DNA of 64,000 nt. Source: an uncultured Tessaracoccus sp. (GTDB lineage: Bacteria; Actinomycetota; Actinomycetes; Propionibacteriales; Propionibacteriaceae). Shown here one piece after another: positions 16,246 to 28,100 of the stretch (position 1 is the stretch's first letter; each line of letters starts with the position of its first letter). A program made the position numbers and the translations under genes. The DNA lies in contig NZ_CAMYPD010000005.1 in NCBI RefSeq assembly GCF_947286155.1, forward strand, positions 33,591-97,590, read 5' to 3'. Below the pieces are notes generated by a model, which had not been told where the DNA came from, ran no database searches, and was given only the letters and a program-made list of their open reading frames with translations.

Positions 16246-17634
16246 TCACAAGGAGGGGCGGCGCAGCACCGTGAACCAACGGTCGCCGTAGCTCACCTGC
16301 TGCCCCTCGCGCACTCGCATCTGCACACCCGCCGGGGCCGGCTGATACTCGCCGGTCTCAGTCATGAGCGCGGTGCCGTTCGTCGAACCCCTATCGACGA
16401 TGAACACCCCGCGCGGGTCCGTGCCGATCAGCACGTGGGTGCGAGAAATCATGCGCCCATCCCTGAGCGCAGGCACGAGCTGCACCTCGGGATCGGATTC
16501 TTCGCGCTGCGGGTTACGTCCGAGCAGCACGGTCACCTTGAGCTCTACCTCGCGACCATCGTCGAGGCGGATGTACCAGCCCTCGTCGCCGGCGCGCCCT
16601 CCCTCGCCCCTCTGCGGGAGCGCGGCGATGGTGGTGCCCTCATCGTCGTCAATGTCACCAAACTCGCGCTGGCGAACACGCACCGGCCGCTTCGACGGTT
16701 CGAGCACCGACGTCGGGGTAGGCATGGGAATCCATTCGGGGCGCACGCTCCGGCGCGGTTGATCGCCGCTTTGCCCCGCATTGCTGGTGGGCGGCATGGC
16801 GGGGGAAGGCTGCGCGGTGCCCGACGATGGCGGCCCTGCCTGCCCGCCCATGCTCTGCGATGGCTGCGGCTGGCCGGCAGACGGGAACGCCCCGGGCCCC
16901 GACGCGGCCGCAGCATGCTGCGGCTGACCAACCGGCGACGAGGACGGTGCCGACATCGGCTGCTGACCTCGCCTAGCAGGCTGCTGATCGTTCACCCACG
17001 GCGCTTCGGGGGCGCGCCACGGCTCCTGCTCGGGCGGACGCTGCTGCTGCCGGTCGTTGTTCGGGGCCCACGGGGAATTGGCGTAGTTCGCTGCCTCCGG
17101 ACTGAACGCCTCGGCGAGATGGGGAGGCAATCCGACGGTGCTGACCTGCGACTTGGGCGAGCGCCTCGTCGAACGTGCAGGGGCGGTGGAAGTCTTCGGC
17201 TGGACGAGCACAGCCTTCACCGCCATGTCGTGCCAACCCTGGCGACGTTCATGGATGATTAAGAACACGAGGAATGCGATGCCACCGACGACGGTAATCA
17301 TCAGGCCGATGTATACCAGGAAGCGCAGAAAGACCCTCCACCAGCCGATGGGTTTCCCGTCGGCCATGCCCACGAGTTCCAGCTTCATCGCTTTCGCACC
17401 CAGGCCCGCGCCGCTCGTCGCATACGCCCACCACTGGTACAACCCGTAGGCCAGCGTCAGCACGGCGGAGGTAATCGACGCCACCAGCACCACCGTCGGG
17501 TTATCACCCCACAGCTGCAGCGCGAGCGCGAGCAAACCACCGAACGCAGCGACGGGGGCTGCGTCGATCAGGTACGCCACGAAGCGTCGACCGAGCCCTG
17601 CTACCTCATGTCCACGGGGGATCATTCGACTCAC
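16246..17634 (-). CDS. RDD-domain membrane protein with C-terminal FHA domain
   Basis: A 462-aa protein. The N-terminal RDD domain (about 10-150) has three membrane helices and the motif VAGLGRRFVAYLIDA. A long disordered linker rich in Pro, Gln and Ser (about 150-350) leads to an FHA phosphothreonine-binding domain (about 370-460), with LLGRNPQ, MISRTHVLIG and RGSTNGTAL, the key Arg, Ser-Arg-x-His and Asn residues. FHA domains read Ser/Thr-kinase signals. GTG 17634 has GGAGG 7 nt upstream; ATG 17625 is an alternative. It is the last gene of the FHA/MoxR/DUF58/transglutaminase-like operon, 46 bp after the previous stop. Confidence 0.9.
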   Translation of the reverse strand: MSRMIPRGHEVAGLGRRFVAYLIDAAPVAAFGGLLALALQLWGDNPTVVLVASITSAVLTLAYGLYQWWAYATSGAGLGAKAMKLELVGMADGKPIGWWRVFLRFLVYIGLMITVVGGIAFLVFLIIHERRQGWHDMAVKAVLVQPKTSTAPARSTRRSPKSQVSTVGLPPHLAEAFSPEAANYANSPWAPNNDRQQQRPPEQEPWRAPEAPWVNDQQPARRGQQPMSAPSSSPVGQPQHAAAASGPGAFPSAGQPQPSQSMGGQAGPPSSGTAQPSPAMPPTSNAGQSGDQPRRSVRPEWIPMPTPTSVLEPSKRPVRVRQREFGDIDDDEGTTIAALPQRGEGGRAGDEGWYIRLDDGREVELKVTVLLGRNPQREESDPEVQLVPALRDGRMISRTHVLIGTDPRGVFIVDRGSTNGTALMTETGEYQPAPAGVQMRVREGQQVSYGDRWFTVLRRPSL

Positions 17635-17680
17635 GCTTGCCTCCTCACAACCTCAGAATATGGGTATACAGCAGTTTCCA

Positions 17681-19963
17681 CTACTTCATTCTCCTGAACG
17701 ACTTCGTGGAAAGTCTGGACAGTATCCATCTCGGCCAGGGTACCGAGCGCCGCATTCCACGATTCACCGACTTGGACTCCTGCCAGTACTCCTGGGCCAC
17801 TTGCTCACTCGGCGCGCCGGGCGCGAACACCAGCCAGTCCGCTTCCTTCGCAAGCGAAATGGCGTCCGCCTGCTCTGGAATCTTGCTGAACGTCTCAGTG
17901 AGCTGCATGGCCTGCTCAGAACGCGTCGCGGACAGCGACGGCGAATGCCCCAAGTCGCGCGCCTTATCGACGAGTTCCAGCCAGGCACCGGCGACACGGT
18001 TGGCGACGTCGGGGTCATTCTTGCGACGAGCGCGCCGTCGCAGTTTCAACCCGATGATGAGCGCGATGGGCACAACGATGGTGAGCAGCGGGATGCCGGC
18101 GATCAGTGCGATGGCACCGACGCGCCCCCAGTCGATCGTCCGCTCCTCCTCGGGGATGTCGCCCGGGTCTGTCGGGAGCTGTTCCTCCTGCGGTGGCACG
18201 TCGGGCTTCTGCGGCGGCGGGGGCGGATTCACCACGTAGGGCCGCGGCTTCGGCGGCTCCTGGGGAACCTCCTCGTCAGCCGTCCGGTCCTTGGGCGGCG
18301 TCGGGTCGAAGCGCACCCAACCCAGGCCGTGCAGGTTCAGCTCTGGCCACGCGCCCACCTGATCGCCAGTAATTTGCGACGAGTTCTCCACCTCGTAGCC
18401 GTAGATCACCCGCGACGGGATGCCGAGCTCGCGCGCCATGAGCGCCATGGTGGTGGCGTATTGTTCGTGGTCGCCGATCATGCGCTGCTGATCGCCGAGC
18501 AGCTCCAGCAGCCGCGCCTGTGAATGCCCAGGCCGCGACTCCACCTCATCTTCTTGGCCGTGCGAGAAGAATCCAAGCTTGAGCTGCTTCTCCAACGCGA
18601 GCGCTTGCGCTCCCGCCGTCTGCCGCCCTTCCGTCCATTGCCGAGCCAGCATGCGCAGGCTCTCCGGTACGCCGCTGATCTTCGCTTGCTTCACCTGGCC
18701 GGCCTCGGCGTCGGCGATGTGTGCATCGGAGGGGCGCTGCGGGGCGATCGCTCCAAGCGTGTACGTGTCACCGTCGTGCAGGCCAGCGAGCGCGACGCCG
18801 GTGCCGGAGCGGTGGTTGTAGAAGAATGATTCGCCCAGCTCGATCGCGCGTTCCCCGTCGAAGTGCACGGCGGTGGAGCGCCCCAGCGTCGGCACCCACA
18901 CGTCGTCGTAGTTGTGCACGCGCACGGTGAGCTCGAGTTGATCGCCTTCAGTAGTGTCATCGATCCACTGCCCGACGCGGCGGAAGGTCGTCTCGTCGAC
19001 GGCCTCGTCGTCGAGGGTGGCGACGCGGAACGCGACGCCGTCGTACGTGTCGAGTGTGGCGATGCGCACGATGTCTCCCGGCCGCGCACCAGCCACCTCA
19101 AACAGCGTCTCACTACGGTGTTTGGTGATGTTGGCTCGGAACCCCTGCAGCGGGGAGCGCTGGTCGGCGAGGTTGATAGGAATCTCGACGCCGCTGCGCA
19201 GCGTGGCGCGGTGCGCGTCGCCGGCGAGTGCGGGCGCTGCGAGCATCCCGACGAGGCCCGCCACCGCCAGCACCGCCACGCCCATGAGCAGGCGCATGGG
19301 CCGGAAGGTGCCCTGCGACTCAGACAGCCGGTCGCGCAGTGTGCCGCGCCGGTACGTCGTCCACAACAGCACCACGATGAAGAACGCGAGCCCCACCCAC
19401 AGCGGCATCACGGCCACCCGCGCACCGAGCACCGCACCGACGGTGTATCCCACCGCTGCCGGCACCCACGCTGCCCCCGGGTAGCGCGTGCGGACGCTCA
19501 ACGAACACCCGACCAGGCCCACCAGATATCCGACGATGCCCGGCACCGCGAGCAGGTTCCAGGTCTCGCCGATCGGTGGGTCGAGCGTCAACATGTCGCG
19601 CCAGGCCGTCACGGGGCCGGTGAGCAGCCCGAACAGCGTGCGCCCGGTGGGCACCACGTACCCGATCGCGGCCGACGGCATCACCAACGCGCTGCCGAAC
19701 AGGAACCAACCGGCCACGGCGAGGAGCACCGTCGTGCCGACGCGCAGTTGGCGCAGAGCGCCGACGAAGGCAATCACCATGCCGAGCGCGGTGAAGCCGA
19801 GCACGGTGACGAACAGTAGCGGCGTGCCGTACACCGGCCAGAACGCGAGCACGACCAGCGCCGCGAGCAGCAGGAGCACCCCGGCGTCAATGGCGAGCCA
19901 CGCACGCGGCGACCCGGCGAGCCGCCACAAGCTCCTGGTAGCTCGCGTTGAGGGAACCGACAT
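17681..19963 (-). CDS. TgpA-like transglutaminase-fold membrane protein lacking catalytic Cys and His
   Basis: A 760-aa membrane protein: 6-7 helices in residues 20-255 (DUF3488/TgpA-like), an extracytoplasmic transglutaminase-core region (about 440-560), a Pro-rich stretch (about 565-610), one more helix (about 620-645) and a cytoplasmic DUF4129-like tail. Active enzymes have a Cys in G-x-C-E-Q-F/Y-A; here it is GDHEQYA with His499. The catalytic His of the H-A-W motif is Gly537 in QVGAWPEL. Only Asp553 (FDPTP) remains. The fold markers GIPSRVIYGY and GLGWVRFDPTP are intact, so a structural or binding role is more likely than catalysis. Its ATG overlaps the DUF58 stop by 1 nt (TGATG). Confidence 0.92.
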   Translation of the reverse strand: MSVPSTRATRSLWRLAGSPRAWLAIDAGVLLLLAALVVLAFWPVYGTPLLFVTVLGFTALGMVIAFVGALRQLRVGTTVLLAVAGWFLFGSALVMPSAAIGYVVPTGRTLFGLLTGPVTAWRDMLTLDPPIGETWNLLAVPGIVGYLVGLVGCSLSVRTRYPGAAWVPAAVGYTVGAVLGARVAVMPLWVGLAFFIVVLLWTTYRRGTLRDRLSESQGTFRPMRLLMGVAVLAVAGLVGMLAAPALAGDAHRATLRSGVEIPINLADQRSPLQGFRANITKHRSETLFEVAGARPGDIVRIATLDTYDGVAFRVATLDDEAVDETTFRRVGQWIDDTTEGDQLELTVRVHNYDDVWVPTLGRSTAVHFDGERAIELGESFFYNHRSGTGVALAGLHDGDTYTLGAIAPQRPSDAHIADAEAGQVKQAKISGVPESLRMLARQWTEGRQTAGAQALALEKQLKLGFFSHGQEDEVESRPGHSQARLLELLGDQQRMIGDHEQYATTMALMARELGIPSRVIYGYEVENSSQITGDQVGAWPELNLHGLGWVRFDPTPPKDRTADEEVPQEPPKPRPYVVNPPPPPQKPDVPPQEEQLPTDPGDIPEEERTIDWGRVGAIALIAGIPLLTIVVPIALIIGLKLRRRARRKNDPDVANRVAGAWLELVDKARDLGHSPSLSATRSEQAMQLTETFSKIPEQADAISLAKEADWLVFAPGAPSEQVAQEYWQESKSVNRGMRRSVPWPRWILSRLSTKSFRRMK

Positions 19964-21195
19964 CAGTCCATCGACCTCCTCATCACGCGAGGAAGGTGCT
20001 CGAGGCTACCGATCTGGTTCAGGGTGACGTTGCCCACCTTGCGGTTGCGGGGCTCGTCGCCCGTGGAGACCCGGATGCCGATGTAGCGGGTGTCGACGTC
20101 GAACCGCGCGCTCGCCACACGCAGGTCGGTGAGGGTTGTCGTCGATCCTGAGATGAGGATCACGATCGACGCCCCATAGTTGGCGCGCGAGTGAGAGTAG
20201 GCGAGATCTGCGACGCCGCCACGCGCGGTCTGCTCCACGAGCGCGAGTTCGTCGAGGGCCACCGTCGGCGCTACCGCCGCGAGTTCTTCCTTCGACGTGG
20301 CCATCACCAGCTGCGAATCTCCCAGCAAGGCTTGCATCGCGATCGACGCTGCCGCCGAGACCGCCGTCTCGAACTCGTCATCGTCGATGTACGACTGGTG
20401 GCCCGTATCCAGCGCGACGAGCACCTTCGACATGCGCGACTCCTCAAACTGGCGCACCATCAGTTCGCCGGCGCGCGCAGAAGATTTCCAGTGCACGTGG
20501 CGACGGTCGTCGCCGGCCACGTAGGGGCGCAGCGCGTGGAAGTTCATGTCGGATGCGCTGAGGTTCGGGCTCGCGTGGCCCTCGAGGTCGTGCACGAAAC
20601 CCATCTGCCGCCCAGGCAGGCGCACCGTCTTGGGGTGCACGTACACCTCTTCCTGACCCGTCCAGTGCGTCTCCCGCCCGGCCAGGCCAAAGGGGTCGCC
20701 TTGCACCGAGTTGGCAGGGCCGACGACGATGCGTCCACGCCGGTGCGTCGGAATCCGAAACCGAAATTCGCGCGTGCTGCCCCCTGGCATGAGCGGCATC
20801 CAGAAACTGGCCATCTCTTTCCCGAGCGGAAGGTCGAGGCGGGAACCGAGGTGACGCTTGCCGGGCTGGGTTTGCACGAGAATCCGCCCGAAAGCCCGCT
20901 CCCCCACCACGACCGAGCGGTCCGAGAGCTGCATCGTGACGCGCAGCCGCGGCTTGCCGATGGTGAACAGCAGCGCGATGCCCACCAGCACGATCGCGAC
21001 GATGCCGACCAGCACAAACTCCGTCCACCTTGCGACGAGCCCCACGACGAGCACTATGACGCCCAGCAGCAGTGCGATCCACCCTGCGTTGCGCATGCCG
21101 ATGCGCTCGCTGACGCGTTTGTACAGCGAGCGAACGGCCTCACCGGTTGGCGGATCGACCGCTTCGGGGATCTCCCAGCGGGCGGTGGTAGTCAT
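19963..21195 (-). CDS. DUF58 domain protein
   Basis: A 410-aa membrane-attached protein with two helices in residues 38-80 and a cytoplasmic or extracytoplasmic DUF58 region. The DUF58 signature is complete: LRPYVAGDDRRHVHWKSSAR followed by GELMVRQFEE (about 225-255). The C-terminal half resembles a vWA-like fold, as is usual for DUF58. These proteins regularly pair with MoxR AAA ATPases and transglutaminase-like proteins, and are thought to act in MoxR-dependent assembly of complexes. Both ends overlap neighbours by 1 nt (TGATG), giving strict translational coupling. Confidence 0.94.
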   Translation of the reverse strand: MTTTARWEIPEAVDPPTGEAVRSLYKRVSERIGMRNAGWIALLLGVIVLVVGLVARWTEFVLVGIVAIVLVGIALLFTIGKPRLRVTMQLSDRSVVVGERAFGRILVQTQPGKRHLGSRLDLPLGKEMASFWMPLMPGGSTREFRFRIPTHRRGRIVVGPANSVQGDPFGLAGRETHWTGQEEVYVHPKTVRLPGRQMGFVHDLEGHASPNLSASDMNFHALRPYVAGDDRRHVHWKSSARAGELMVRQFEESRMSKVLVALDTGHQSYIDDDEFETAVSAAASIAMQALLGDSQLVMATSKEELAAVAPTVALDELALVEQTARGGVADLAYSHSRANYGASIVILISGSTTTLTDLRVASARFDVDTRYIGIRVSTGDEPRNRKVGNVTLNQIGSLEHLPRVMRRSMD

Positions 21196-22160
21196 CAGTC
21201 GCGGGCGCGCTCCGTCGGAGGCGGCACGGAGCCAATCACGCCCGCCATCACGTCGACGGCCGTGACGCCGTTGAACTCAGCCTCAGGGTCGAGAATCATG
21301 CGATGGGCCAGGCACGGCACCGCGAGGATCTTGACATCGTCGGGGGTGACGAAGTGCCGCCCTACCGACGCCGCCCACACCCGCGATGCCCGCACCAGCG
21401 CCAGTGCGCCGCGAACGGACGCCCCGAGGCGCACATCCTCGGCAGCGCGGGTGGCCTCGACGAGACGCACGATGTAGTCCATCACGCTCGCCTCGATGTG
21501 CACCGCCCCCGTCATCTGCGCCATTTCGGCCACCTGCTGGCCCGTCACCACCGACGGCAGCGCCGTCGAGCGTGGCCGCGAGCCGCCGGAGGCAAGGATG
21601 CGCATGGTGGCGTCGTGGTCTGGGTAGCCGAGCGTGGTCTTCATCAGGAAGCGGTCGAGCTGCGCCTCAGGGAGACGGTATGTGCCGGCCTGCTCGATGG
21701 GGTTTTGGGTGGCGATCACCATGAACGGGTTACCGACGGAGTACGACTGCCCGTCGACGGTGACTCGCGATTCTTCCATCACCTCGAGCAGCGCCGACTG
21801 GGTTTTCGGCGAGGCGCGGTTGATCTCGTCGGCCAGCACGATCGACGCGAAGACCGGGCCCTGATGGAACTCGAACTCGCCCGATTTCTGGTCGTAGATC
21901 GTCACGCCGGTGACGTCGGAGGGCAGCAGGTCGGGGGTGAACTGGATGCGGCTGTGTGTGCCCTGCACGGACTGCGCGATGGCGCGGGCGAGGCTCGTCT
22001 TGCCGGTGCCGGGGTAGTCCTCGAGCAGCAAGTGCCCCTCCGCCAACATGCACGTGATCGCGAGGCGGATGGCCTCACTCTTGCCCATGATGACGCGCTC
22101 AATGTTGCCGACGATGTTCGCGAAGTTCTCGCTGAACCATCGTGCTTGTTCTGGATTCAC
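21195..22160 (-). CDS. MoxR-family AAA+ ATPase
   Basis: A 321-aa cytoplasmic AAA+ ATPase. Walker A is PGTGKTS (50-56), Walker B LADEINRASPKTQSALLEVMEE (split at 109-130), sensor 1 lies in VIATQNPIE and the arginine-finger region in LPEAQLDRFLMK. MoxR proteins remodel or insert cofactors into vWA-containing partners; the adjacent DUF58 gene encodes the expected partner. Start is GTG 22160, overlapping the stop of the giant Ig/FnIII gene by 4 nt (GTGA). Equivalent to aaa-atp in the bifidobacterial PFNA cluster. Confidence 0.95.
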   Translation of the reverse strand: MNPEQARWFSENFANIVGNIERVIMGKSEAIRLAITCMLAEGHLLLEDYPGTGKTSLARAIAQSVQGTHSRIQFTPDLLPSDVTGVTIYDQKSGEFEFHQGPVFASIVLADEINRASPKTQSALLEVMEESRVTVDGQSYSVGNPFMVIATQNPIEQAGTYRLPEAQLDRFLMKTTLGYPDHDATMRILASGGSRPRSTALPSVVTGQQVAEMAQMTGAVHIEASVMDYIVRLVEATRAAEDVRLGASVRGALALVRASRVWAASVGRHFVTPDDVKILAVPCLAHRMILDPEAEFNGVTAVDVMAGVIGSVPPPTERARD

Positions 22161-25100
22161 TGTTTCCTCTCGACGTTATTCCAGGTCCAGCGGCTGCTAT
22201 TGCCATTGATGGTGCAGTTGACCTTGAACTTCTCGTGTGGTTTGGGATCAACATCGGTCGAACCTGGCTTCAGGTACATCTCCGATTTGTAAATGCGGCC
22301 ATTGGCAGCGGTGATGGTGTCCAGTAGGTTCCCGTCTTCGCCGAGAACTCTGCATTCACTGCTCTCCGAGACGTAACGAATGGAGACAGTTAGCTTCTTC
22401 GTCGCAGCTCGGTATTCCACCGTGGAGACATTCTTAATGTCGTATGACTCGCGTTGCACCTGAGGAATAGTCGATGGCTTCTCATCACCAGGTTTGACAC
22501 CTCTCCATCCTAGCGTGAAGGCTGAGCTGCCACTCTTCAGCAGTATGTCGCCGTTTACCCACTGCTCGACCTTCGGGCCTATCCCGGAGTCGACATGGTA
22601 GCCCCCCGGGGCCCACCCGCCTGTGTCTTCCAGGGATGGCTCTGCCCGCGGGATGATCACGCTTTCTTTGTCGAAGGCCCAGGGGCCCCTAAGCGGAATA
22701 GGTTTCGGCCTCTTGCTCACCGGCACCATACCCGCCACGTGGTGCGTATCCGCGATCACCTGATCGCCTACGCCCTGCGTGAGAATCATCCGCACCTCGC
22801 CGGAGTACTCTCGTCCCGGAACGAGTTCCTGCGTGGTGTACGCGTCTGAGGTGTGTTCGAGATCAATCCAGTTGCCACCCTCGATGCGGTATTGCAGACG
22901 CGCCCTGGCCTTCTGCCGCTCCTCAGGAGTTGGCATCTTGGGAGTGATGAGCCGGAACCCAAGCTTATTGGGATACTTGGGGTTTCCGTATCGGGGGAAC
23001 TTCGCGGGCCTTTCGACAATGAGCTTGGGGGCGCTCCACGAAATGAGCGCTTGCTTGGTTTCGGCGACGAGTCTTCGCGAGTGACGATTCTGAGCGTACA
23101 GACGGAACTTCACTTCGCTGTGCCCGAATCCGTCAAACCTATGCTCTTTGCTTTCATCGGGCGGGAAGGCAAAGACCTTACCCTGTCGTTCTTGCCCGCC
23201 CGTAACCGGGACGAGCTCCAGGTGCATCTTCGGATCACCGTTGGCCTCGAGCGTTTCTCGCGAAACTTTCACAGAAAAACGTCCGCCATTTTCGGTCGGT
23301 TCCGGGACGGCGGTAATGTTTGCGTTCCCCTTCGGCGGGCCGACGGGAAACTCCGGCACCGTGTGTTCGGATTCCGGCGAGGATCCAGCATTGTTGGTGG
23401 CCACAATTCCGAACGAATAGGTTGAGCCGTTGGTGAGGCCTGTCCACTCAAATTGCCGGGCTGAGCCTTCGAGATTCTTGCTGCCGATGCGCTTCCCGGA
23501 CGAGTCGTACAAGTTGACGGTGTAGGTGGTAACCGGGCTTCCCTTGTTCTCCTCGTTCGCAAACTCGGCTTCCAACCACCGCACCATCAAAGCCTGGTCC
23601 CTGCTCTCCACGGCCGGGCGGCCGGGTGCGAGCGGTTTCACGTCGGGAATATAGGCAGCCGACTGCGGGGACGGTTCAGATGGGCCGAGCTTGTTGTACT
23701 CGACGACGCTCAGCGTCCACGGCACATTGTTGCGCAGCCCCGTGATGGTGCACGTCGTGCCCGGACACGCTTGCGTGACAGGCGATTGGCCTGGCGCAGA
23801 CGCGATCACTTCGCGCTTCTCGATCGGGAATCCGTTGTCACCACCGGAGCGGTACTCGAAACGGATCTGTCCATCGCCTGGCACCCCGCCGAAGGGCGCC
23901 GACGGCGGTGAAGGCTTATTCTTCACGTTCAACCGGATACTGCCGTCAACGACGCGCCCCGGGTCCTTCGTCGCGTCTTGCACGGAGTAGCGGGCGGTGA
24001 GGGTTCCGACGAAATCCTCCGCCGGTGTGATTGTGACGGACTGTTCGTTGAACTCGATCTTGCCCGAGCCAGAAGTGATCGACGCTCCCGTCACGGTGAG
24101 GCTCGGGTCACTGGTGATGTGCGAAGTGTCGTTCGCAGTCACAGGAATCGACGTGGGAACACCACCCGCAGCGTCTTCCACCACGTCGGTTTCCGCGACA
24201 GTCAGGGGCTGCCTGGACGACACCATCTCGAGCACCACTTCGAAGTCCGCCGACGCGCCCACCGCGTTCGTCACCACACCGCTCAGGGTTCTACGGGTGC
24301 CGGCCTTCGCGGTGATCGGCGCCGTCGCGACGATGACGGAATTGCTGGACTCGGTGCGCCACTCGATGGGCGCATCGCCGCCCGTGTCCTTCCAGTCGCT
24401 GAAGCTGAAATCCAAGCCTCGGGGGTCGCGGAACAGCGGCATGGCGGAGAGCCGGAATTCTCCCTCACCAGGTGCCACCTGCAGCACACCGTCGGCTACC
24501 TTCTCCGGGGGCAGCTGTGTCAGCGGATCGTCCTCGTCGCCGCCCTTGTTCTGTTCGTTCGCGAGCACTTCAACGTTGATGGTCACGTAGGCACGCTTCG
24601 CCGTCGTGTCACCCTCGGGCACGACGTCGGTGACTTCGAATACGACGGCAGCAGGACCGCGGTAGTCGAGGCTTGGCGTGTAGTCGACACCACCGGTGGC
24701 GGGCACCGCGCTGCCATTCGTCGCGGTGATGGTGTCGGCGCTCGTGAGCTTCACCGGACGGCCTTCGGTGCCCTGGATGAGGTCGTCGAAACTCAGGTGC
24801 ACTGGCTGGCCCGCGGTGGCAGTGATCTGACGGGCCTTGCTGTCGCGCACCACGGGGCGCACGTCCTGCGTACCGGGCACCGTGAGCAGCGCGTACGACG
24901 TCTGCTTGTCCTTGTCCGTCAGCGCGTACCGCACCTGCTTCATACGTTCCCCGACGGGCACCGCGATCTCTGTGGTGCTCACCGCCTGGGGGCTGTCAGG
25001 ATCGTCCTCCGACGCGTCGGGCACCGAAACCTTCAAGTCGTTCTGTAGCCCATCGGGATCGAAATCGTTGGCTGTCACGTCAACCTCAATCACGGGCTTG

Positions 25101-28100
25101 TTGACCACGTCGAGGAACGGAACGAGGTCGTCACGCGCCACCGGAGGCAGCAAGGGCGCGTCCTCGTCGACCACAACCGTGAAGCTGCCGATGCCCTCCT
25201 GCTGACGGCTGTCGGTGATCCGGTATGTGCCGCGATACTTCCCCGGTTTCGTGATGGGGGCCACCGAGATTTCACGATCATTCACGATCTCGGCGGAGAG
25301 GGACGCGTCTTCCATCTTCACCGCGTTCTTGTCGGAGAACCCGATGCTGTCGCCCTCGAAATCGTAGTCATTGGCGAGCGCTGGCACCTGGATCGGGCGG
25401 CCCGGGCGAACCGTAATCGAGTCATGTACGGCAACCGGGGGCTGGTTCACCTTGCCAGGAGGAGCTACACCGACGCGGATCTGGCCACTAGCGACCTCAC
25501 CGTGCGCGTCAGCCACCTCGTAGCGGAAGGTGTCGGTACCCTGGCTCTTCGGGAATGCCTCGTAGGTGAGGTAGCTCTCGCCCACCTCAACCACACGTCC
25601 CAGCGACGGCCCAGCACCCAGCCCCAGCAGCGTCACCGCGTCACCGTTGGGGTCGATGCCGTCGAGCCGAATCGGTATGCGCGTCTGACTGCCCGCGAGC
25701 ACCCTGTCGACGACCTCCCTCGGCGCCGGCGGCTGGTTCGGGGAATCCTCGCTCACTGCGGTGACGTTGAGCACCGCCGAGGCAGTGTTCCCTTCCTCGT
25801 CGATGACCTCGTAGGCGACGGCCACCTGCTGGCGCTGCGAACCCTCGGGGACGCGTACCCGCAGCTTGTCGCCGTCGATCCATGTGTTGTCGCCGAGTGG
25901 CGACTCCAGAATGCGGTTGAGTTTCAGGTCCAGCCCAATCGGCGACGAATCGTTGACGAGCACCGGGGCGGAGGCGATGCTGCCTGCGCGCACGTTGATG
26001 TCGTCGTCGACGGCAATGGGCTGCACGGAGCCCGTCGTCTTCGTCGGAATCACGACGATGCTGCCGTGCGCGATGTGCCTGCCATCGGAGACCACATACT
26101 CAATCGTGACGGGTCCCGCGGGCGCCGATTTGGCTTCGATCGTCATCAAATGCCGGCGTTCCAGTTTCACGTTGAGCGACGGGTCGGGAGTGAACGACTG
26201 GATGACGAGCACGTCGCCGTCGGCGTCGGTGTCGTTGGCGAGCGGATCGATGAAGACGCTGCCTTCCGGCGGCAGCAACGCGACGTCGAGTGCCGCCACC
26301 GGCGGATTGTCGCTGCCGGGCGGCACGACGTCGATGCGCACCACGCCGGTGTCGAATTCCGTCGACGCGACGTTGTAGGTGACGTAGTAGGTGCCCGGTT
26401 GCGGCGCGGAGAACGTGAAGCTCTGATCGGCGTAGTCGGGGGTGACCTTGCAGGTGCTGCAGTCCTCGACGGCCACCTCCTGCAGAATCAGGTTCTCGCC
26501 GATGTCGTTCTCGAGCGGCCGCACCTCGACGGTTTGGTCGACTTGCACCATCGCGAAATCGGCGTAGGCGACGGGTTTTACCGGCTCGTCGACGACGTTG
26601 ACCTCCAGCTCACCTTCGGTGGTGTCGGTGCCGTCGGAGATGGTGAGGTTGATCTTCTTCTTACCGTCGGTTTTGCCGATGTCTTGGTAGTTGATGGTGC
26701 CGTCGGGGTTGAAGGTGACGAGGTCTTCCGAGCCGGGCGGCATCGATGCGTCTTCCAGGATGAGTGGGTCGCCCTCCGGGTCGCGCCAGTCGGTCAGGAT
26801 GCGCTTAGTGAACTTCGAGCCCTTCTGGATCGTCATCGGCTTGGCGAGCTCGAACAGGTACGGCGGCTTGTTGTCCTTCTTCGGATCAGCATCAGCGACG
26901 TTCACAGTGACATTGGCGGTGTCGGTGAGGAAACCGTCGGAGACGGTGTAGCTGAACGAGAAGCTCTTCTTCGTGTTCTCTGGCGGGATCGTGATCTGCA
27001 ACCCGGTACCGCCGCGTACCGTCTGCAGCGATGCCCCGTCGATCTCGTCGGGCGCCTGGATGGTGAGCACGTCCCCGTCGGGGTCGGAGTCGTTGTCGAG
27101 CACGTCGAGGGTGGTGGCGCGCCCGTTGCGCGCGGTGAGCTCGTCGTCCTGGGCGGACGGAGGATTGTTGTCCTCGTTGCGATCCGCCTTGTCATCGGTG
27201 GTGGGCGCGTCGGGCGGCGGGGGCTCGTCGGATTCCTTGGTGACGAACTCTTCCCAGTTGTCGATGCGCGCCATGTTCTGATCGACGAGCCACACCACGC
27301 CGCTTTGTCCCTCGTTCAGAGCAACCGTGCGACGGTTCACCTGCAGCGACAGCATCGCACCCGCCGGAGCGTTGTAACCGGGAATGTCGCGGGTGAAGGT
27401 GTCGGCGTCACCGCAGCGCTTCACAAACGTGGTGCCAAACGCGCCGTAGAGGCAGCTTCCCACCTGCACCGGTTCCACGGGTGTGCCCGTCACCTCGCCG
27501 GACAGCGAGCGGACCCCGTCGGGGGTCACACCAATGAGGCCGGCCTCCGTTGCGTACACGGCGCGCACGTCCTCCTTGCCGCCCATGATCTGCTCCACCG
27601 GAGGCAGCAGTTTCGCGTTCGCCGCGCCCGAGACGTCGAACACCTGCGTGGTGCCCTCCACCCAGATGCGCGCGCCGACCCGATCCAGCACGACGGCGTG
27701 GTTACCCACTGCGCTCAACTCGACGGCACCGACGCGGTCAGGATCAAGCGTGAACGGCAGCTGGGTGCTTTCGCGTTTCCCGTTCACCTCACGCACGAGC
27801 GACGAAGTGTTCACGTCGAGGCCGATGAGCGCACCCGTCGCGGTGAGCGTCGCGACCCCGTTGACACCCACCTCGAACTGCGCCTTGTCCTTATCCGGGT
27901 CCATGGCGAGCACATCTTCAGCTTCACCAAACCAGACGCGCCCGTTCTGGGGGCTCGTCACGAGGAGCCGGCTACCCGTCAGCTGCACGTCAGCGCCCGT
28001 CGGCAACACCATGGGCGATTCGAGACGGTTGCGGCTCTGGTTGTAGCGCGTCAGCGTGTTGGAGTCCTCGCCGCGAACGAGCACAAGATCGTCGCTTTGC

